Shown here: positions 32,849 to 43,261 of the stretch, piece by piece
How positions within the stretch are numbered: position 1 is the stretch's first letter
Layout: every line of letters starts with the position of its first letter
Notes under the pieces: generated by a model
The model's input: only the letters and a program-made list of their open reading frames with translations
What the model was told of the DNA's origin: nothing
The model's database searches: none
Position numbers and translations under genes: made by a program
NCBI GenBank assembly: GCA_023052935.1
Contig: CM041292.1
Location: 169,363,900 to 169,427,899 of the forward strand
Origin: Piezodorus guildinii
Lineage: Eukaryota > Arthropoda > Insecta > Hemiptera > Pentatomidae
Direction: 5' to 3'
DNA: 64,000 bases

Positions 32849-35650
32849 ATGACTAATATCCTTACATCCTGTCACGTCAATGCACAATCCCTTATTGCCC
32901 ACTATGATGAATTCCAACTGTACTTTCTTGATAATTTTTATCATATCATTGCAGTATCCGAAACCTGGCTAAAACCCCACATCCCCTCCTCACAAGTATC
33001 CCTCATTAATTATTCCTTTCTCCGCCACGATAGATCTGATCGCAGGGGTGGTGGTGTGGGGCTGTATGTACACCATAGTCTCAAGGTCAAAGTCCTTCTC
33101 CAATCCCCTTCTTTTGACTATCCCCACCTTGAATACCTTTTCGTGGAAATCTCATCCAATAAATCACCGCTCCTGTATGCCATAGTATACCGACCTCCTC
33201 ACGTTCCATTCGATAACCTTTTTGAATCCTCCCTTACCAGACTTGTCTCCAGTTATTCCAATGTTATTATCTCAGGAGATTTCAATACAAATATGCTTTC
33301 GGAATCCTATAATAAATCTTTCCTAGATAACTTACTTTATTCTCTGAATCTTTACCTTGTTCCTTACTGCTCCACCCATCATACCCAATTCTCCGACACC
33401 TGGCTTGACCTTCACATTACTGACTCTCCTCTAAAGGTCCTTTCATCCTCCCAGCACCCGGTTCCATTTCTTTCTTCACACGACCTTATCCAGATCTCAT
33501 ATAACTTACCAGTGAAATCCTTCATTCCTAAAGTGATCTCCTATCGTAGTTTGAACCACCTCTCCTTCGAATCCCTTCAACCAGATCTGGAATCATTCCC
33601 TTGGGATACCATATACTCCTATAATTCCATCGATCCTATGATATCCACTCTCACCTCAAACCTTAAATCTATACTAGACCTGCATGCACCTTTAAGAACC
33701 AGAATGATACGTCGTCCAACTGCGCCTTGGCTAACCCCTGAAATAAGGGAAATGATGAAAAGAAGAGAAGCAGCGAGGCGAAAATTTCGCCGCACTCATA
33801 CACCAGCTGATTACGAATGCTTCAAAAAACTTCGCAATGAAACCCAGGCCGCAGTTCGACGTGCTAAATCCTACCACATTCATACTTCCCTCTCCAATGC
33901 TCCTGATTCCAAATCCAAATGGAAAATAATCCGAAAATTATCTCTCCCAGAATCCAATAACTTCACTCCCCTTTCTGTTTCTCCGGACCAGCTCAACAAT
34001 CATTTTATATCCTTTGCTTCTAATCCTTCTCCTACAGCTGATATCAACTATCATAATTTCAACCCAGAGAGCTTCTTCTTCTCTCACCTTTCCTATGATG
34101 AAATACATAGAGCTATCCTTAAATCTCAGACCAATGATTATGGACCCGACAATATCCCAGTGAAACTAATAAAATCCTGTCTCCCCGTCCTTATGCCAAT
34201 ATTTTATCATATCTACAATTTTTCCTTTCAAAATTCCATTTTTCCTACACCTTGGAAAACTGCTTTAATTCGTCCATTAAATAAAATTTCAAATCCATCC
34301 TCACCGTCTGATTTCCGTCCCATTTTGCTCCTTTCCAATCTTTCGAAACCCCTGGAACGTCTTGCACAAAACCAATTATCAATTTTTTTAGAAGAACGTT
34401 CCCTTATTGATCCTCTCCAATCCGGCTTCCGACCTGGTTATTCAACACAGTCCGCTATCCTAAAAATAACGCACGACCTCCAATCCGCCATAGAACACCA
34501 AAAATTAACCATCCTAATCCTTCTAGATTTCTCTAAAGCTTTTGATACAGTTGACCATAATATCCTCCTTACCAAACTACAAAATCTTCCTTTATCCAAC
34601 AGTGCTTTACGCTGGTTCAAATCCTTCCTCTCCGACCGCTCACAATATGTAGTTGTCCCAGGTCAACCTCCTTCCAAGACTTTACCTATGTCCTGTGGTG
34701 TTCCTCAGGGATCATCACTATCCCCCACCCTATTCGCAGTATACATTAATGACCTTCCTCTAAGCATCCATCATTCCCAATACCATATCTATGCTGATGA
34801 TGTTCAAATGTATCTATCCTTTCCTCCTTCCGACCTATTACTAGCCACAGAAATGCTTCAAGAAGATTTGAATCGAATCAGCATTTGGGCAGCTGAGAAC
34901 AAGCTCAATTTGAACGTTGAGAAGACCAAGGCAATTGTAATAGGTTCCAATCCCCTCCTTAAGACCCTTCCATCGATTCCTACTCTGTTTCTGAATAACA
35001 ATCCAATAAAATTCCATCAATCCGTTAAAAACCTCGGCACCACCTTTGATCAAACCCTTTCCTGGAAAAACCATGTTACCGAAATCTCCCGTCGTACATT
35101 TTCCACATTAAAATTTCTGAATCATCTACGTCCTCTCCTTCCAATGGAAACCCGTAAGCTTTTGGTTAGCTCCTTAATATTTCCCCACTTTGACTATTGC
35201 TGTGCGGTGTATGGGAGTGTCTCTGGGGATCTCGAGGCAAAACTAAAACGAATGTTTAATTGCTTTATACGTTTCATCTTTGGGATATCCAGAGACACTT
35301 CTGTCACCCGATTTTACAAAGAGTTAAAGTGGCTTTACCCCTCCTTCCGCCGTAAGTACTTCCTAGCATCCTTCCTCTACCAAGTAATCCAATCCCGATG
35401 TCCGTTCTACATCTCTGATCTCCTTAAATTCAAATCCTCCGTTCGTTCTCGTAACACCCGCTCGCGGCCTTCTGATCTGTATATAACGCCCCATCGATCC
35501 ACAGCTTTCGATAGATCATTCTTAATCCGCTCCGCATCTCTATGGAATTCTATCCCTTCCGACATCCGTCTCTCCCAAACTCTTTCAACATTCAAATCCC
35601 GTCTATTCAGCCATTTCCTGTCAATCCAATTCCCCAATAATCCCGATTAG
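32849..35650 (+). CDS. CR1-like non-LTR retrotransposon ORF2 (endonuclease-reverse transcriptase), intact
   Basis: A 933-codon uninterrupted frame. The N-terminal apurinic-type endonuclease shows VNAQSL (10-15), SETWL with catalytic Glu38, the RSDRRGGGVGLY block, and GDFN (143-146). The final His motif is SSHD (209-212), where many relatives have SDH. The RT follows: SDFRPILLLSNLSKPLERL, SGFRPGYSTQSA, LLDFSKAFDTVDHN with the first catalytic Asp, GVPQGSSLSPTLFAVYIND, YADD (648-651), NVEKTKAIVIG, and the C-terminal SRPSDLYITPHRSTAFDRSF then LWNSIPS. No RNase H is seen. The protein would nick DNA and copy its RNA at the nick. The start MTNIL is conserved in copy 2, supporting it. It lies in sense orientation inside the Ig-gene intron. 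An intact frame of this length argues for recent insertion. Confidence 0.93.
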   Translation: MTNILTSCHVNAQSLIAHYDEFQLYFLDNFYHIIAVSETWLKPHIPSSQVSLINYSFLRHDRSDRRGGGVGLYVHHSLKVKVLLQSPSFDYPHLEYLFVEISSNKSPLLYAIVYRPPHVPFDNLFESSLTRLVSSYSNVIISGDFNTNMLSESYNKSFLDNLLYSLNLYLVPYCSTHHTQFSDTWLDLHITDSPLKVLSSSQHPVPFLSSHDLIQISYNLPVKSFIPKVISYRSLNHLSFESLQPDLESFPWDTIYSYNSIDPMISTLTSNLKSILDLHAPLRTRMIRRPTAPWLTPEIREMMKRREAARRKFRRTHTPADYECFKKLRNETQAAVRRAKSYHIHTSLSNAPDSKSKWKIIRKLSLPESNNFTPLSVSPDQLNNHFISFASNPSPTADINYHNFNPESFFFSHLSYDEIHRAILKSQTNDYGPDNIPVKLIKSCLPVLMPIFYHIYNFSFQNSIFPTPWKTALIRPLNKISNPSSPSDFRPILLLSNLSKPLERLAQNQLSIFLEERSLIDPLQSGFRPGYSTQSAILKITHDLQSAIEHQKLTILILLDFSKAFDTVDHNILLTKLQNLPLSNSALRWFKSFLSDRSQYVVVPGQPPSKTLPMSCGVPQGSSLSPTLFAVYINDLPLSIHHSQYHIYADDVQMYLSFPPSDLLLATEMLQEDLNRISIWAAENKLNLNVEKTKAIVIGSNPLLKTLPSIPTLFLNNNPIKFHQSVKNLGTTFDQTLSWKNHVTEISRRTFSTLKFLNHLRPLLPMETRKLLVSSLIFPHFDYCCAVYGSVSGDLEAKLKRMFNCFIRFIFGISRDTSVTRFYKELKWLYPSFRRKYFLASFLYQVIQSRCPFYISDLLKFKSSVRSRNTRSRPSDLYITPHRSTAFDRSFLIRSASLWNSIPSDIRLSQTLSTFKSRLFSHFLSIQFPNNPD

Positions 35651-36142
35651 ATCCTAGTTTCAGGGAAAATCAACAAATAAAGCAGACAGATACGTTATTT
35701 AACTTTAATGGATACATTCGTAGCAAATATTATTTAAAGAAAATTATCTTTTCAAAGATGAAAGATTAAATCACATATAATTTTACAAACATATAGAAGC
35801 ATTGTAATTTTTTTTTTTTTAACTATATATTTTTAATTTTTTTTAAATAATTTATTATACTTTTAATTATATGTTATTTTCTGTACTCATTTTAGATATA
35901 TCTTTATTTATATTTTTCTTGTATTCACATTTTATTAGAAGTTGTCTTTTGAGTTATTTTATTTTTTTTCATCTTATTAATTCAATTCTGTTGTTATTTT
36001 TACTTATCTTTATATTCTTAATTTTTTTACTCTAAGACTCTAGTCTTAAGACCCTTATTTATTTCCTGTATTATTATTCTTAAGGGACTCGTCCCAGAAT
36101 AAATAAAGAATTATTATTAAAAAAAAAAAAAAAAAAAAAAAA
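35651..36142 (+). other. LINE copy 1 3' UTR with stem-loop and poly-A tail
   Basis: It contains TACTCTAAGACTC-type sequence shared with copy 2. A perfect inverted repeat GGGACTCGTCCC (36084-36095) is followed by AGAATAAATAAAG and a tail of about 24 As. The same hairpin is at 42115-42126 in copy 2. Confidence 0.8.
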
Positions 36143-36164
36143 TATCAACCAATAAACAGAGATT

Positions 36165-36320
36165 AGGATTAAATGCCCGAGGTTGCGGGTTTAAAATCCG
36201 GTAGATGGCCCTTGGGATTTGCATAGGGAGTACAAATTCCATAGTTATGCCGTCTTTAGATGAGGATGTACAATGTGACTCGGCGATGTCTGATAACCGT
36301 TTGGCTGAGTCCATAATCCT
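36165..36320 (+). mobile_element. SINE family 2 fragment
   Basis: GCGGGTTTAAAATCC (B-box relic), TAGTTATGCCGTCTTTAGAT and CGATGTCTGATAACCGTTTG follow the body of the 8914-9201 SINE. Its 5' end abuts the poly-A tail of LINE copy 1. Confidence 0.65.
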
Positions 36321-36381
36321 CGACTCGATAAGAACATAATTAATATGTTTAAATGAAAATATATACTACTATCTATATATA

Positions 36382-36570
36382 TATCCTATCTACCTCAGCG
36401 AGGCGATGACACCCACTAACAGGCACCTTTACTGGCTGGCCAGGCAGAAAAAGGTGTCCTCTAAGATAAAATATGTATGGTTTAGTGGCGGGCGCGTCAG
36501 GTGTAGGAAGACCGATGGTTACCCGGCAGTAATTGTAAATAAACCGTCCGATCTAGATATTTTTATTTGA
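36382..36570 (+). pseudogene. LINE ORF1 C-terminus (FP-type C-terminal domain), 5' truncated
   Basis: The frame reads YPIYLSEAMTPTNRHLYWLA, then KIKYVWFSGGRVRCRKTDG, PAVIVNKPSDLDI and a stop at 36568-36570. The pattern LSEAxTPxNRxLxxxAR-KYVW-xGxxxxRxxxGxPAxxVxxxxDL is that of the C-terminal domain of the coiled-coil ORF1 proteins of many invertebrate LINEs (FP_C-like). Upstream the frame is lost in a TA-rich stretch, so most of ORF1 is missing. It lies 2.4 kb before ORF2 of LINE copy 2 on the same strand and is best read as the end of that element's ORF1. The link is inference. Confidence 0.7.
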
Positions 36571-36591
36571 ATTCCGTTTCACAGTTACTAC

Positions 36592-38860
36592 AATATTGTA
36601 ATTATTTCATTTTATCCGTTTAAAAAAGATATAATATTTCTGTCTACTTTTGCTTTATTCTGTCTGAAAGGTATAAATGCCATTTATATTTTGATTTTGA
36701 TTATTTTTATTTTCTCTTTACAGTGTTGCTATAGCTAAATTTTATATACACTATTATTTTTTAACTATGGTTATCTAAACGTTTTATCTGCATGTAATTT
36801 ATTTTTTTCTAAAATTTTAAGTAAAAATTTTCATTTTTTCTCAAAAATTATAAATGCCATTTATTTCCTTATTTGGATTATTTTTTATTTACAATGTGCT
36901 TACAGCTATATTTTGTTTGTATTGTTATTTTTTAACTATGGTTATCTAAAAGTTTTATCAGCATGTAATTCATTTTTTTCTAAAACTTTAAGAACATTTT
37001 TTTATTTTTTCTCACAAATTATAAGTGCCATTTATTTCTTATGTTGGATTATTATTTATTTACAATGTGGTCACAGCTATATTTTGTTTGCATTATTATT
37101 TTTTAACTATGGTTATCTAAAAGTTTTATCAGCATGTAATTTATTTTTTTCTAAAACTTTAAGAACATTTTTTAATTTTTTCTCACAAATTATAAATGCC
37201 ATTTATTTCCTTATTTGGATTATTTTTTATTTACAATGTGCTTACAGCTATATTTTGTTTGTATTGTTATTTTTTAACTATGGTTATCTAAAAGTTTTAT
37301 CAGCATGTAATTCATTTTTTTCTAAAACTTTAAGAACATTTTTTTATTTTTTCTCACAAATTATAAGTGCCATTTATTTCTTATGTTGGATTATTATTTA
37401 TTTACAATGTGGTCACAGCTATATTTTGTTTGCATTATTATTTTTTAACTATGGTTATCTAAAAGTTTTATCAGCATGTAATTTATTTTTTTCTAAAACT
37501 TTAAGAACATTTTTTAATTTTTTCTCACAAATTATAAATGCCATTTATTTCTTATTTTGGATTATTATTTATTTACAGTGTTGCTATAGCTATATTTTAT
37601 TTACACTATTATTTTTTAACTATGGTTATCTAAACGTTTTATCTGCATGTAATTTATTTTTTTCTAAAATTTTAAGTAAAAATTTTCATTTTTTCTCAAA
37701 AATTATAAATGCCATTTATTTCCTTATTTGGATTATTTTTTATTTACAATGTGCTTACAGCTATATTTTGTTTGTATTGTTATTTTTTAACTATGGTTAT
37801 CTAAAAGTTTTATCAGCATGTAATTCATTTTTTTCTAAAACTTTAAGAACATTTTTTTATTTTTTTCTCACAAATTATAAGTGCCATTTATTTCTTATGT
37901 TGGATTATTATTTATTTACAATGTGGTCACAGCTATATTTTGTTTGCATTATTATTTTTTAACTATGGTTATCTAAAAGTTTTATCAGCATGTAATTTAT
38001 TTTTTTCTAAAACTTTAAGAACATTTTTTAATTTTTTCTCACAAATTATAAATGCCATTTATTTCTTATTTTGGATTATTATTTATTTACAGTGTTGCTA
38101 TAGCTATATTTTATTTACACTATTATTTTTTAACTATGGTTATCTAAACGTTTTATCTGCATGTAATTTATTTTTTTCTAAAATTTTAAGTAAAAATTTT
38201 CATTTTTTCTCAAAAATTATAAATGCCATTTATTTCCTTATTTGGATTATTTTTTATTTACAATGTGCTTACAGCTATATTTTGTTTGTATTGTTATTTT
38301 TTAACTATGGTTATCTAAAAGTTTTATCAGCATGTAATTTATTTTTTTCTAAAACTTTAAGAACATTTTTTTTATTTTTTCTCACAAACTATAAATGCCA
38401 TTTATTTCTTATTTTGGATTATTATTTATTTACAATGTGGTCACAGCTATATTTTGTTTGCATTATTATTTTTTAACTATGGTTATCTAAAAGTTTTATC
38501 ATCATGTAATTTATTTTTTTCTAAAACTTTAAGTAAAAATTTTCATTTTTTCTCACAAATTATAAATGCCATTAATTTTAATTTGGATTATTTTTTTGTT
38601 TACAATGTGGTTGCACCTGTTTTTTTTGTTTTTTTGTTTGTTTTTTTCTTTTACATTATTCTTTTCAACTATTTGTTACTTAAATCTTTTATCTACGTTT
38701 AATTTATTTATTTTTTCTAAAACTTTAAGTCAAAATTTTATTTTGTTTCTCGCAAATTATAAATGCTATTTATTTTCTAAATAGAATTATTTTATTTTTT
38801 TATCTACAGTGCTGTTATAGCTATACTCTATTTACATTATTCTTTTTTAACTATCGTTCT
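36592..38860 (+). repeat. 171-bp tandem repeat array between LINE ORF1 tail and ORF2
   Basis: The marker AACTATGGTTATCTAAA recurs at 36763, 36934, 37105, 37276, 37447, 37618, 37789, 37961, 38132, 38303 and 38475. Spacings are 171 or 172 bp. A diverged unit precedes it, and two looser units follow (markers at 38667 and 38849). At least three monomer types exist. From 37276 to 38302 they are arranged in a repeated three-unit order (higher-order period about 513 bp). Every unit carries AAATGCCATTTATTT or AAGTGCCATTTATTT, TATTTACA and CAGCTATATTTT. Because 171 is divisible by three, one frame stays open for 349 codons, but the product is a low-complexity Phe/Leu/Tyr/Ile repeat. Confidence 0.92.
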
Positions 38861-38966
38861 CTATATGTTTTATCTCTTAATATTACGTACGTCATAATAA
38901 TTCGCTCAAATCTATTGCTTATTTTCCAATCCTGTCACAATTATTTCAATTCCCACCTCCACAGTA

Positions 38967-41768
38967 ATGACTAATATCCTCATCTCCTGTCACGTCAATG
39001 CTCAATCCCTCATTGCTCACTACGATGAATTCCAACAGTATTTTACAGATAATTTTTATCACATCATAGCTGTCTCCGAAACCTGGTTAAAACCTTTCAT
39101 TCCTTCCTCACAAGTATCCCTTACAAATTATTCCTTCCTTCGCCATGATAGATCTGATCGCAGGGGTGGTGGGGTGGGGCTGTATATACATGACTCTCTC
39201 AAGGCCAAAATCCTTCTCCAATCCCCTTCTCCTGATCAACCTCATATTGAGTACCTCTTTGTGGAAATTACAACTGCCTCATCTCCTCTCCTCTATGGTG
39301 TTGTATACCGAGCCCCTCATGTTCCTTTCAACAGCCTTTTCTAAACATCCCTTGTCCAACTTGTCTCCAGTTACTCCAGCATTATCATCTCCGGAGATTT
39401 CAACATTAATATGATATCAGAATCATCCGATAAATCCTTTTTTCTGAACCTACTGTTTTCCCTTAATCTATACCTTGTTCCTTACTTTCCCACCCATCAT
39501 ACTCAATTCTCCAACACCTGGCTGGACCTTCACATAACCGACTCATCTCTTAAGGTCCTTTCATCCTCCCAGCATCCGGTCCCGTTTCTTTCATCCCACG
39601 ACCTCATAGAGATTTCATATAATTTACCAGTAAAATCTTTCTCTCCTAAAGTAGTCTCCTATCGCAATTTAAACCTCCTTTCTTTCGAATCCCTTCAATC
39701 AGATTTGGAATCTTTCAACTGGAATACCATATACTCCTTTCATTCTATCGATCCTATGGTTTCCTTTCTCACCTCAAACCTGAAAATCGTACTAGATACG
39801 CATGCTCCACTACAAACCCGAACCTTACGCCGTCCCACTGCTCCTTGGTTGACTCCCGAACTCAGAGATATGATGAAAAGAAGAGAAGCAGCGAGACGTA
39901 AATTTCGTCGTACTCGCTTTCCTGGTGACTATGCATGTTTTAAACTTCTCCGTAATGAAACTCAAGATGCAGTGAGACGTGCTAAGTCCCTCCACATCCA
40001 TAGAGCCCTTTCCGATGCTCCAGATTCCAAATCAAAATGGAAAATACTTCGAAGATTATCCCTCCCAGACTCCACTAACTGCAATTCCATTCCTGTCACA
40101 CCAGACGATCTCAATAATCACTTTGTATCCCTATCTCCTGGCTCATCTTTCACTACCGATTTCGAACACCACAAATTCAATCCAGAAAGTTTTTTCTTCT
40201 CCCATGTTCCATATGACGAATTAATAACAGTTATCCTTAAATCTCAGACAAATGATTACGGACCAGACAACATTCCAGTAAAATTAATAAAGTCCTGTCT
40301 CCCAGTTATCTTACCAATCCTCTATCATATTTACAATTTTTCCCTTGAAAACTCCATTTTCCCTATCTCTTGGAAAACCGCCTTAGTTCGGCCACTAAAT
40401 AAAATTCCTAATCCTTCCTCACCATCCGATTTCCGTCCTATTTCTCTACTTTCAAACCTCTCCAAACCATTGGAACGCCTAGTTCAAAATCAATTATCAA
40501 ATTTTCTGGAAGAACGTTCCCTCATCAACCCTCTCCAATCCGGCTTCCGACAAGGCTATTCAACACAATCTGCTCTTCTAAAAATAATCCATGACCTACA
40601 ATCCGCTATCGAACATAAAAAAATAACCATCCTGATCCTTCTAGATTTTTCCAAAGCATTTGATACAGTTGACCACAAAATCCTTCTTACCAAACTAAAA
40701 AACCTTCCATTATCCAACAGTGCTTTGTGCTGGTTCAAATCCTTTCTTTCCGACCGTTCACAGTATGTGGTAGTTCCAGGCCAACCTCCATCCAAGACTT
40801 TGCCTCTATCATGTGGTGTTCCTCAAGGTTCATCACTATCTCCCACCCTCTTTGCCATTTACATCAATGATCTTCCCAATCATATATATCACTCCCAATA
40901 CCATATGTATGCAGATGACATCCAAATTTACCTATCCTTTCCTCCTTCGGACCTATTACAAGCTACTGAAAAACTTCAAGAAGATCTCAACAGAATCAGT
41001 TATTGGGCCACAGCCAACAAGCTTAAGTTAAGTGCAGAGAAGACAAAGGCGATTGTAATAGGCTCCAATCCCCTCCTTAAAACCCTCCCTCCAATCCCAA
41101 CACTCTTCCTCGATAATAACCCTATCAATTTCCACCTAACCGTTAAAAACCTCGGAATCATCCTCGATCAAACTCTTTCCTGGAAAAACCATGTCTCCGA
41201 AATCTCTCGACGCACCATATCCACCTTAAAACTCCTAAATCACCTTCGTCACCTACTTCCACTCGAAACCCGTAGACTTCTAGTTTGTTCCTTATCATTC
41301 CCCCACTTTGACTACTGCTGTGCGGTGTATGGGGGTGTCTCTGGAGATCTCGAAGGTAAACTTAAACGATTATTCAACTGCTTCATTCGCTTCATCTTTG
41401 GGATATCCAGGGACACTTCTGTTACCAGATTCTACGAAGAGTTGAAGTGGCTTTACCCCTCCTACCGTTGTAAATACTTCCTAGCAACCTTCCTCTTCCA
41501 AGTTCTCCAATCCAGCCGCCCATCTTACATCTCAGATATGTTTTCATTCAAATCCTCCATTCATTCCCGCAACACTCGTTCACGGCCTTCAGACCTGTAT
41601 GTGGCGCCTCATCGAACCGCAGCCTTCGACAGATCCTTCCTATTCCGCTCCTCTTTCGTATGGAATTCCATTCCTTCATATATCCGACATTCTGATACTC
41701 TTCAGACCTTCAAATCCCGTCTATTCGACCACTTCCTCTCTATTCAATTCTCAAAGAGCCCTAAATAG
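38967..41768 (+). pseudogene. CR1-like LINE ORF2 (copy 2), single nonsense codon
   Basis: The frame is exactly as long as copy 1 (2802 bp) and collinear with it: same MTNIL start, SETWL, RSDRRGGGVGLY, GDFN, SSHD, LLDFSKAFDTVDHK, GVPQGSSLSPTLFAIYIND, YADD, and SRPSDLYVAPHRTAAFDRSF. It differs at about one residue in five. The only break is TAA at 39342-39344 (codon 126), where copy 1 has GAA. No frameshift is seen. The stop cuts the endonuclease, so the protein would be inactive unless read through. The divergence of coding sequence with length kept intact implies two separate active lineages, not one copy decaying from the other. Confidence 0.92.
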
Positions 41769-42163
41769 ATTTTCAAATTCAATTTAAATTAGTTAAATAA
41801 AATATATAGAAACAATAATTTAAATGCAACATCTTACATTGTGGTGGACCTGTATATTTAACTATATTATTTCAATAATTTAACATTAAAACAGTAAAGC
41901 ACTATTAATTAAAATATTGTATATATGAAAATATTTTTCTGTTTTATCTTTTGTCTAGTTTTGTTATTATTGATTAGAATTATTACTATTAGAAGCTACC
42001 TTTTAATTTATCACTATTGTTCACTTTTTTACTTTCTATTATTTTTTGTTTGTTTTATGTTTTTACTCTAAGACACTAAAGTTCTGTTTGTATGCTTTGT
42101 AAAATTATTCAAAAGGGACTTGTCCCAGAATAAATAAAGATTTTTATTATTATTATTATTATA
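41769..42163 (+). other. LINE copy 2 3' UTR with stem-loop and (TTA)n tail
   Basis: GGGACTTGTCCC (42115-42126) is followed by AGAATAAATAAAG and (TTA)n. TTTTTACTCTAAGACACT is shared with copy 1. The tail is a trinucleotide repeat, unlike the pure A tail of copy 1. Confidence 0.8.
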
Positions 42164-42299
42164 TCTCTTTTCTTTTTTCTTTTTTTTTTTTTTTTTTGTA
42201 AAAGATTGTCTCAAAGACTGATTAGTATGCTGTGTGTTGATAGCTACTCAGCGAAGTTGAGCAGCCGATCCAATTGGGAATTTCCCTCACTGCCCTTCT

Positions 42300-42385
42300 T
42301 AAACCTGATTCGGTAAAACTTATGACTCTTAGTGTAGCTTTTTAGGATTAGCTACAGTAGCAAAACGTGGCGTTAAATGACAAGC
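42300..42385 (+). mobile_element. SINE family 2-like 3' fragment
   Basis: TTAGGATTAGCTACAGTAGC and AAAACGTGGCGTTAAATGA resemble the 3' part of the 8914-9201 SINE (GATTAGCCATAGTAGCATAA, AGTGACGTTAAATAA). Confidence 0.5.
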
Positions 42386-42468
42386 AAAGAAAGTATGATT
42401 TTAATAAGAATATGCTTCATAAACGCAAATTTATTCCTTCTTGGTGCCTTTCAGCGTTGAGGGGCCTT

Positions 42469-42470
<2 letters not shown>

Positions 42471-42507
<37 letters not shown>

Positions 42508-43261
42508 TAATCGGTATTACGGGTGAGTAGCCCAGTAAAAGAGGTTCCGTGAATCTCTTTAGTTGACCGACCCAGTCCTACACAGGGAATCAGTTACCAC
42601 TACCTCGGGCTGGGTCGCTAGGCTTGGTAGGGTCCACCACTGACAGGTGAGAGAGGGATTGTGATGGAGAGGCTAAGAGCTTTCTTGATATTACCATATA
42701 TTGCGCATCACACCACCTTCAACCCCAAACAGAAAATTAAAAATCTAAAATTGAGTTAAACGATACTCTTACAGAATGCGTTATCAATATACCTTTCAGA
42801 ACACAATAGAACAAGCACTCAAAGTCGCAGCATTTTACTTCGATAGAGATGGTAATCTTTCGCTTTATATCCTGAATTTAGTGTCGTTATTATTTATGAG
42901 GGAAAATAATAATATGATTCTTCTAATGTAACAGTTCAAATAGTTAAAGTATTAATTAATGTTTCTTACTGTATTTTATGTTAAGATTTTTTGTTTTCGT
43001 TGTTATATTTATAAAAAAAAAAAGAAAATTATAAAAGGACTCTTGGCTGATGATCACATATCAAGCCCTAATAGTGTTTTAAAACAAAATATTTGTATGA
43101 AATTAATGAGTTAACACTATTATTATTGTATTCTAGTTCCAAAAGCATTTTTGCCGCCTTTGGATTGTTTACCATCTTTGGTTATCCATATAATAAGTGA
43201 GATTAGAATTCCTGTTTTCTTTGTTCCATGATAAGCTGTTAACTTTATCATTCGGTTGCAG
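42471..43261. other. Poly-T tract and unclassified sequence before the second Ig exon
   Basis: T run of about 35 bp at 42471-42505. A moderately GC-rich 130-bp patch follows (ACGGGTGAGTAGCCC..., to about 42660) and is unclassified. The sequence is then AT-rich up to the acceptor. Confidence 0.5.

Larger units (their letters stand above)
16173..43261 (+). other. 27-kb intron of the Ig gene, filled with transposons
   Basis: This is the interval between the phase-1 donor at 16173 and the phase-1 acceptor ending at 43261. It holds the RNase H relic, foldback element, mariner, RT relics, three 0.9-kb copies and both CR1-like LINEs listed separately. I found no further Ig exon inside. A short alternative exon cannot be excluded. 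Confidence 0.75.

Noticed and set aside
36913..38702. Long hydrophobic ORFs that look like a repetitive membrane protein
   Set aside because: They are frames through the 171-bp tandem repeat, open because the period is divisible by three. The composition is that of AT-rich DNA, and a one-base slip breaks them.
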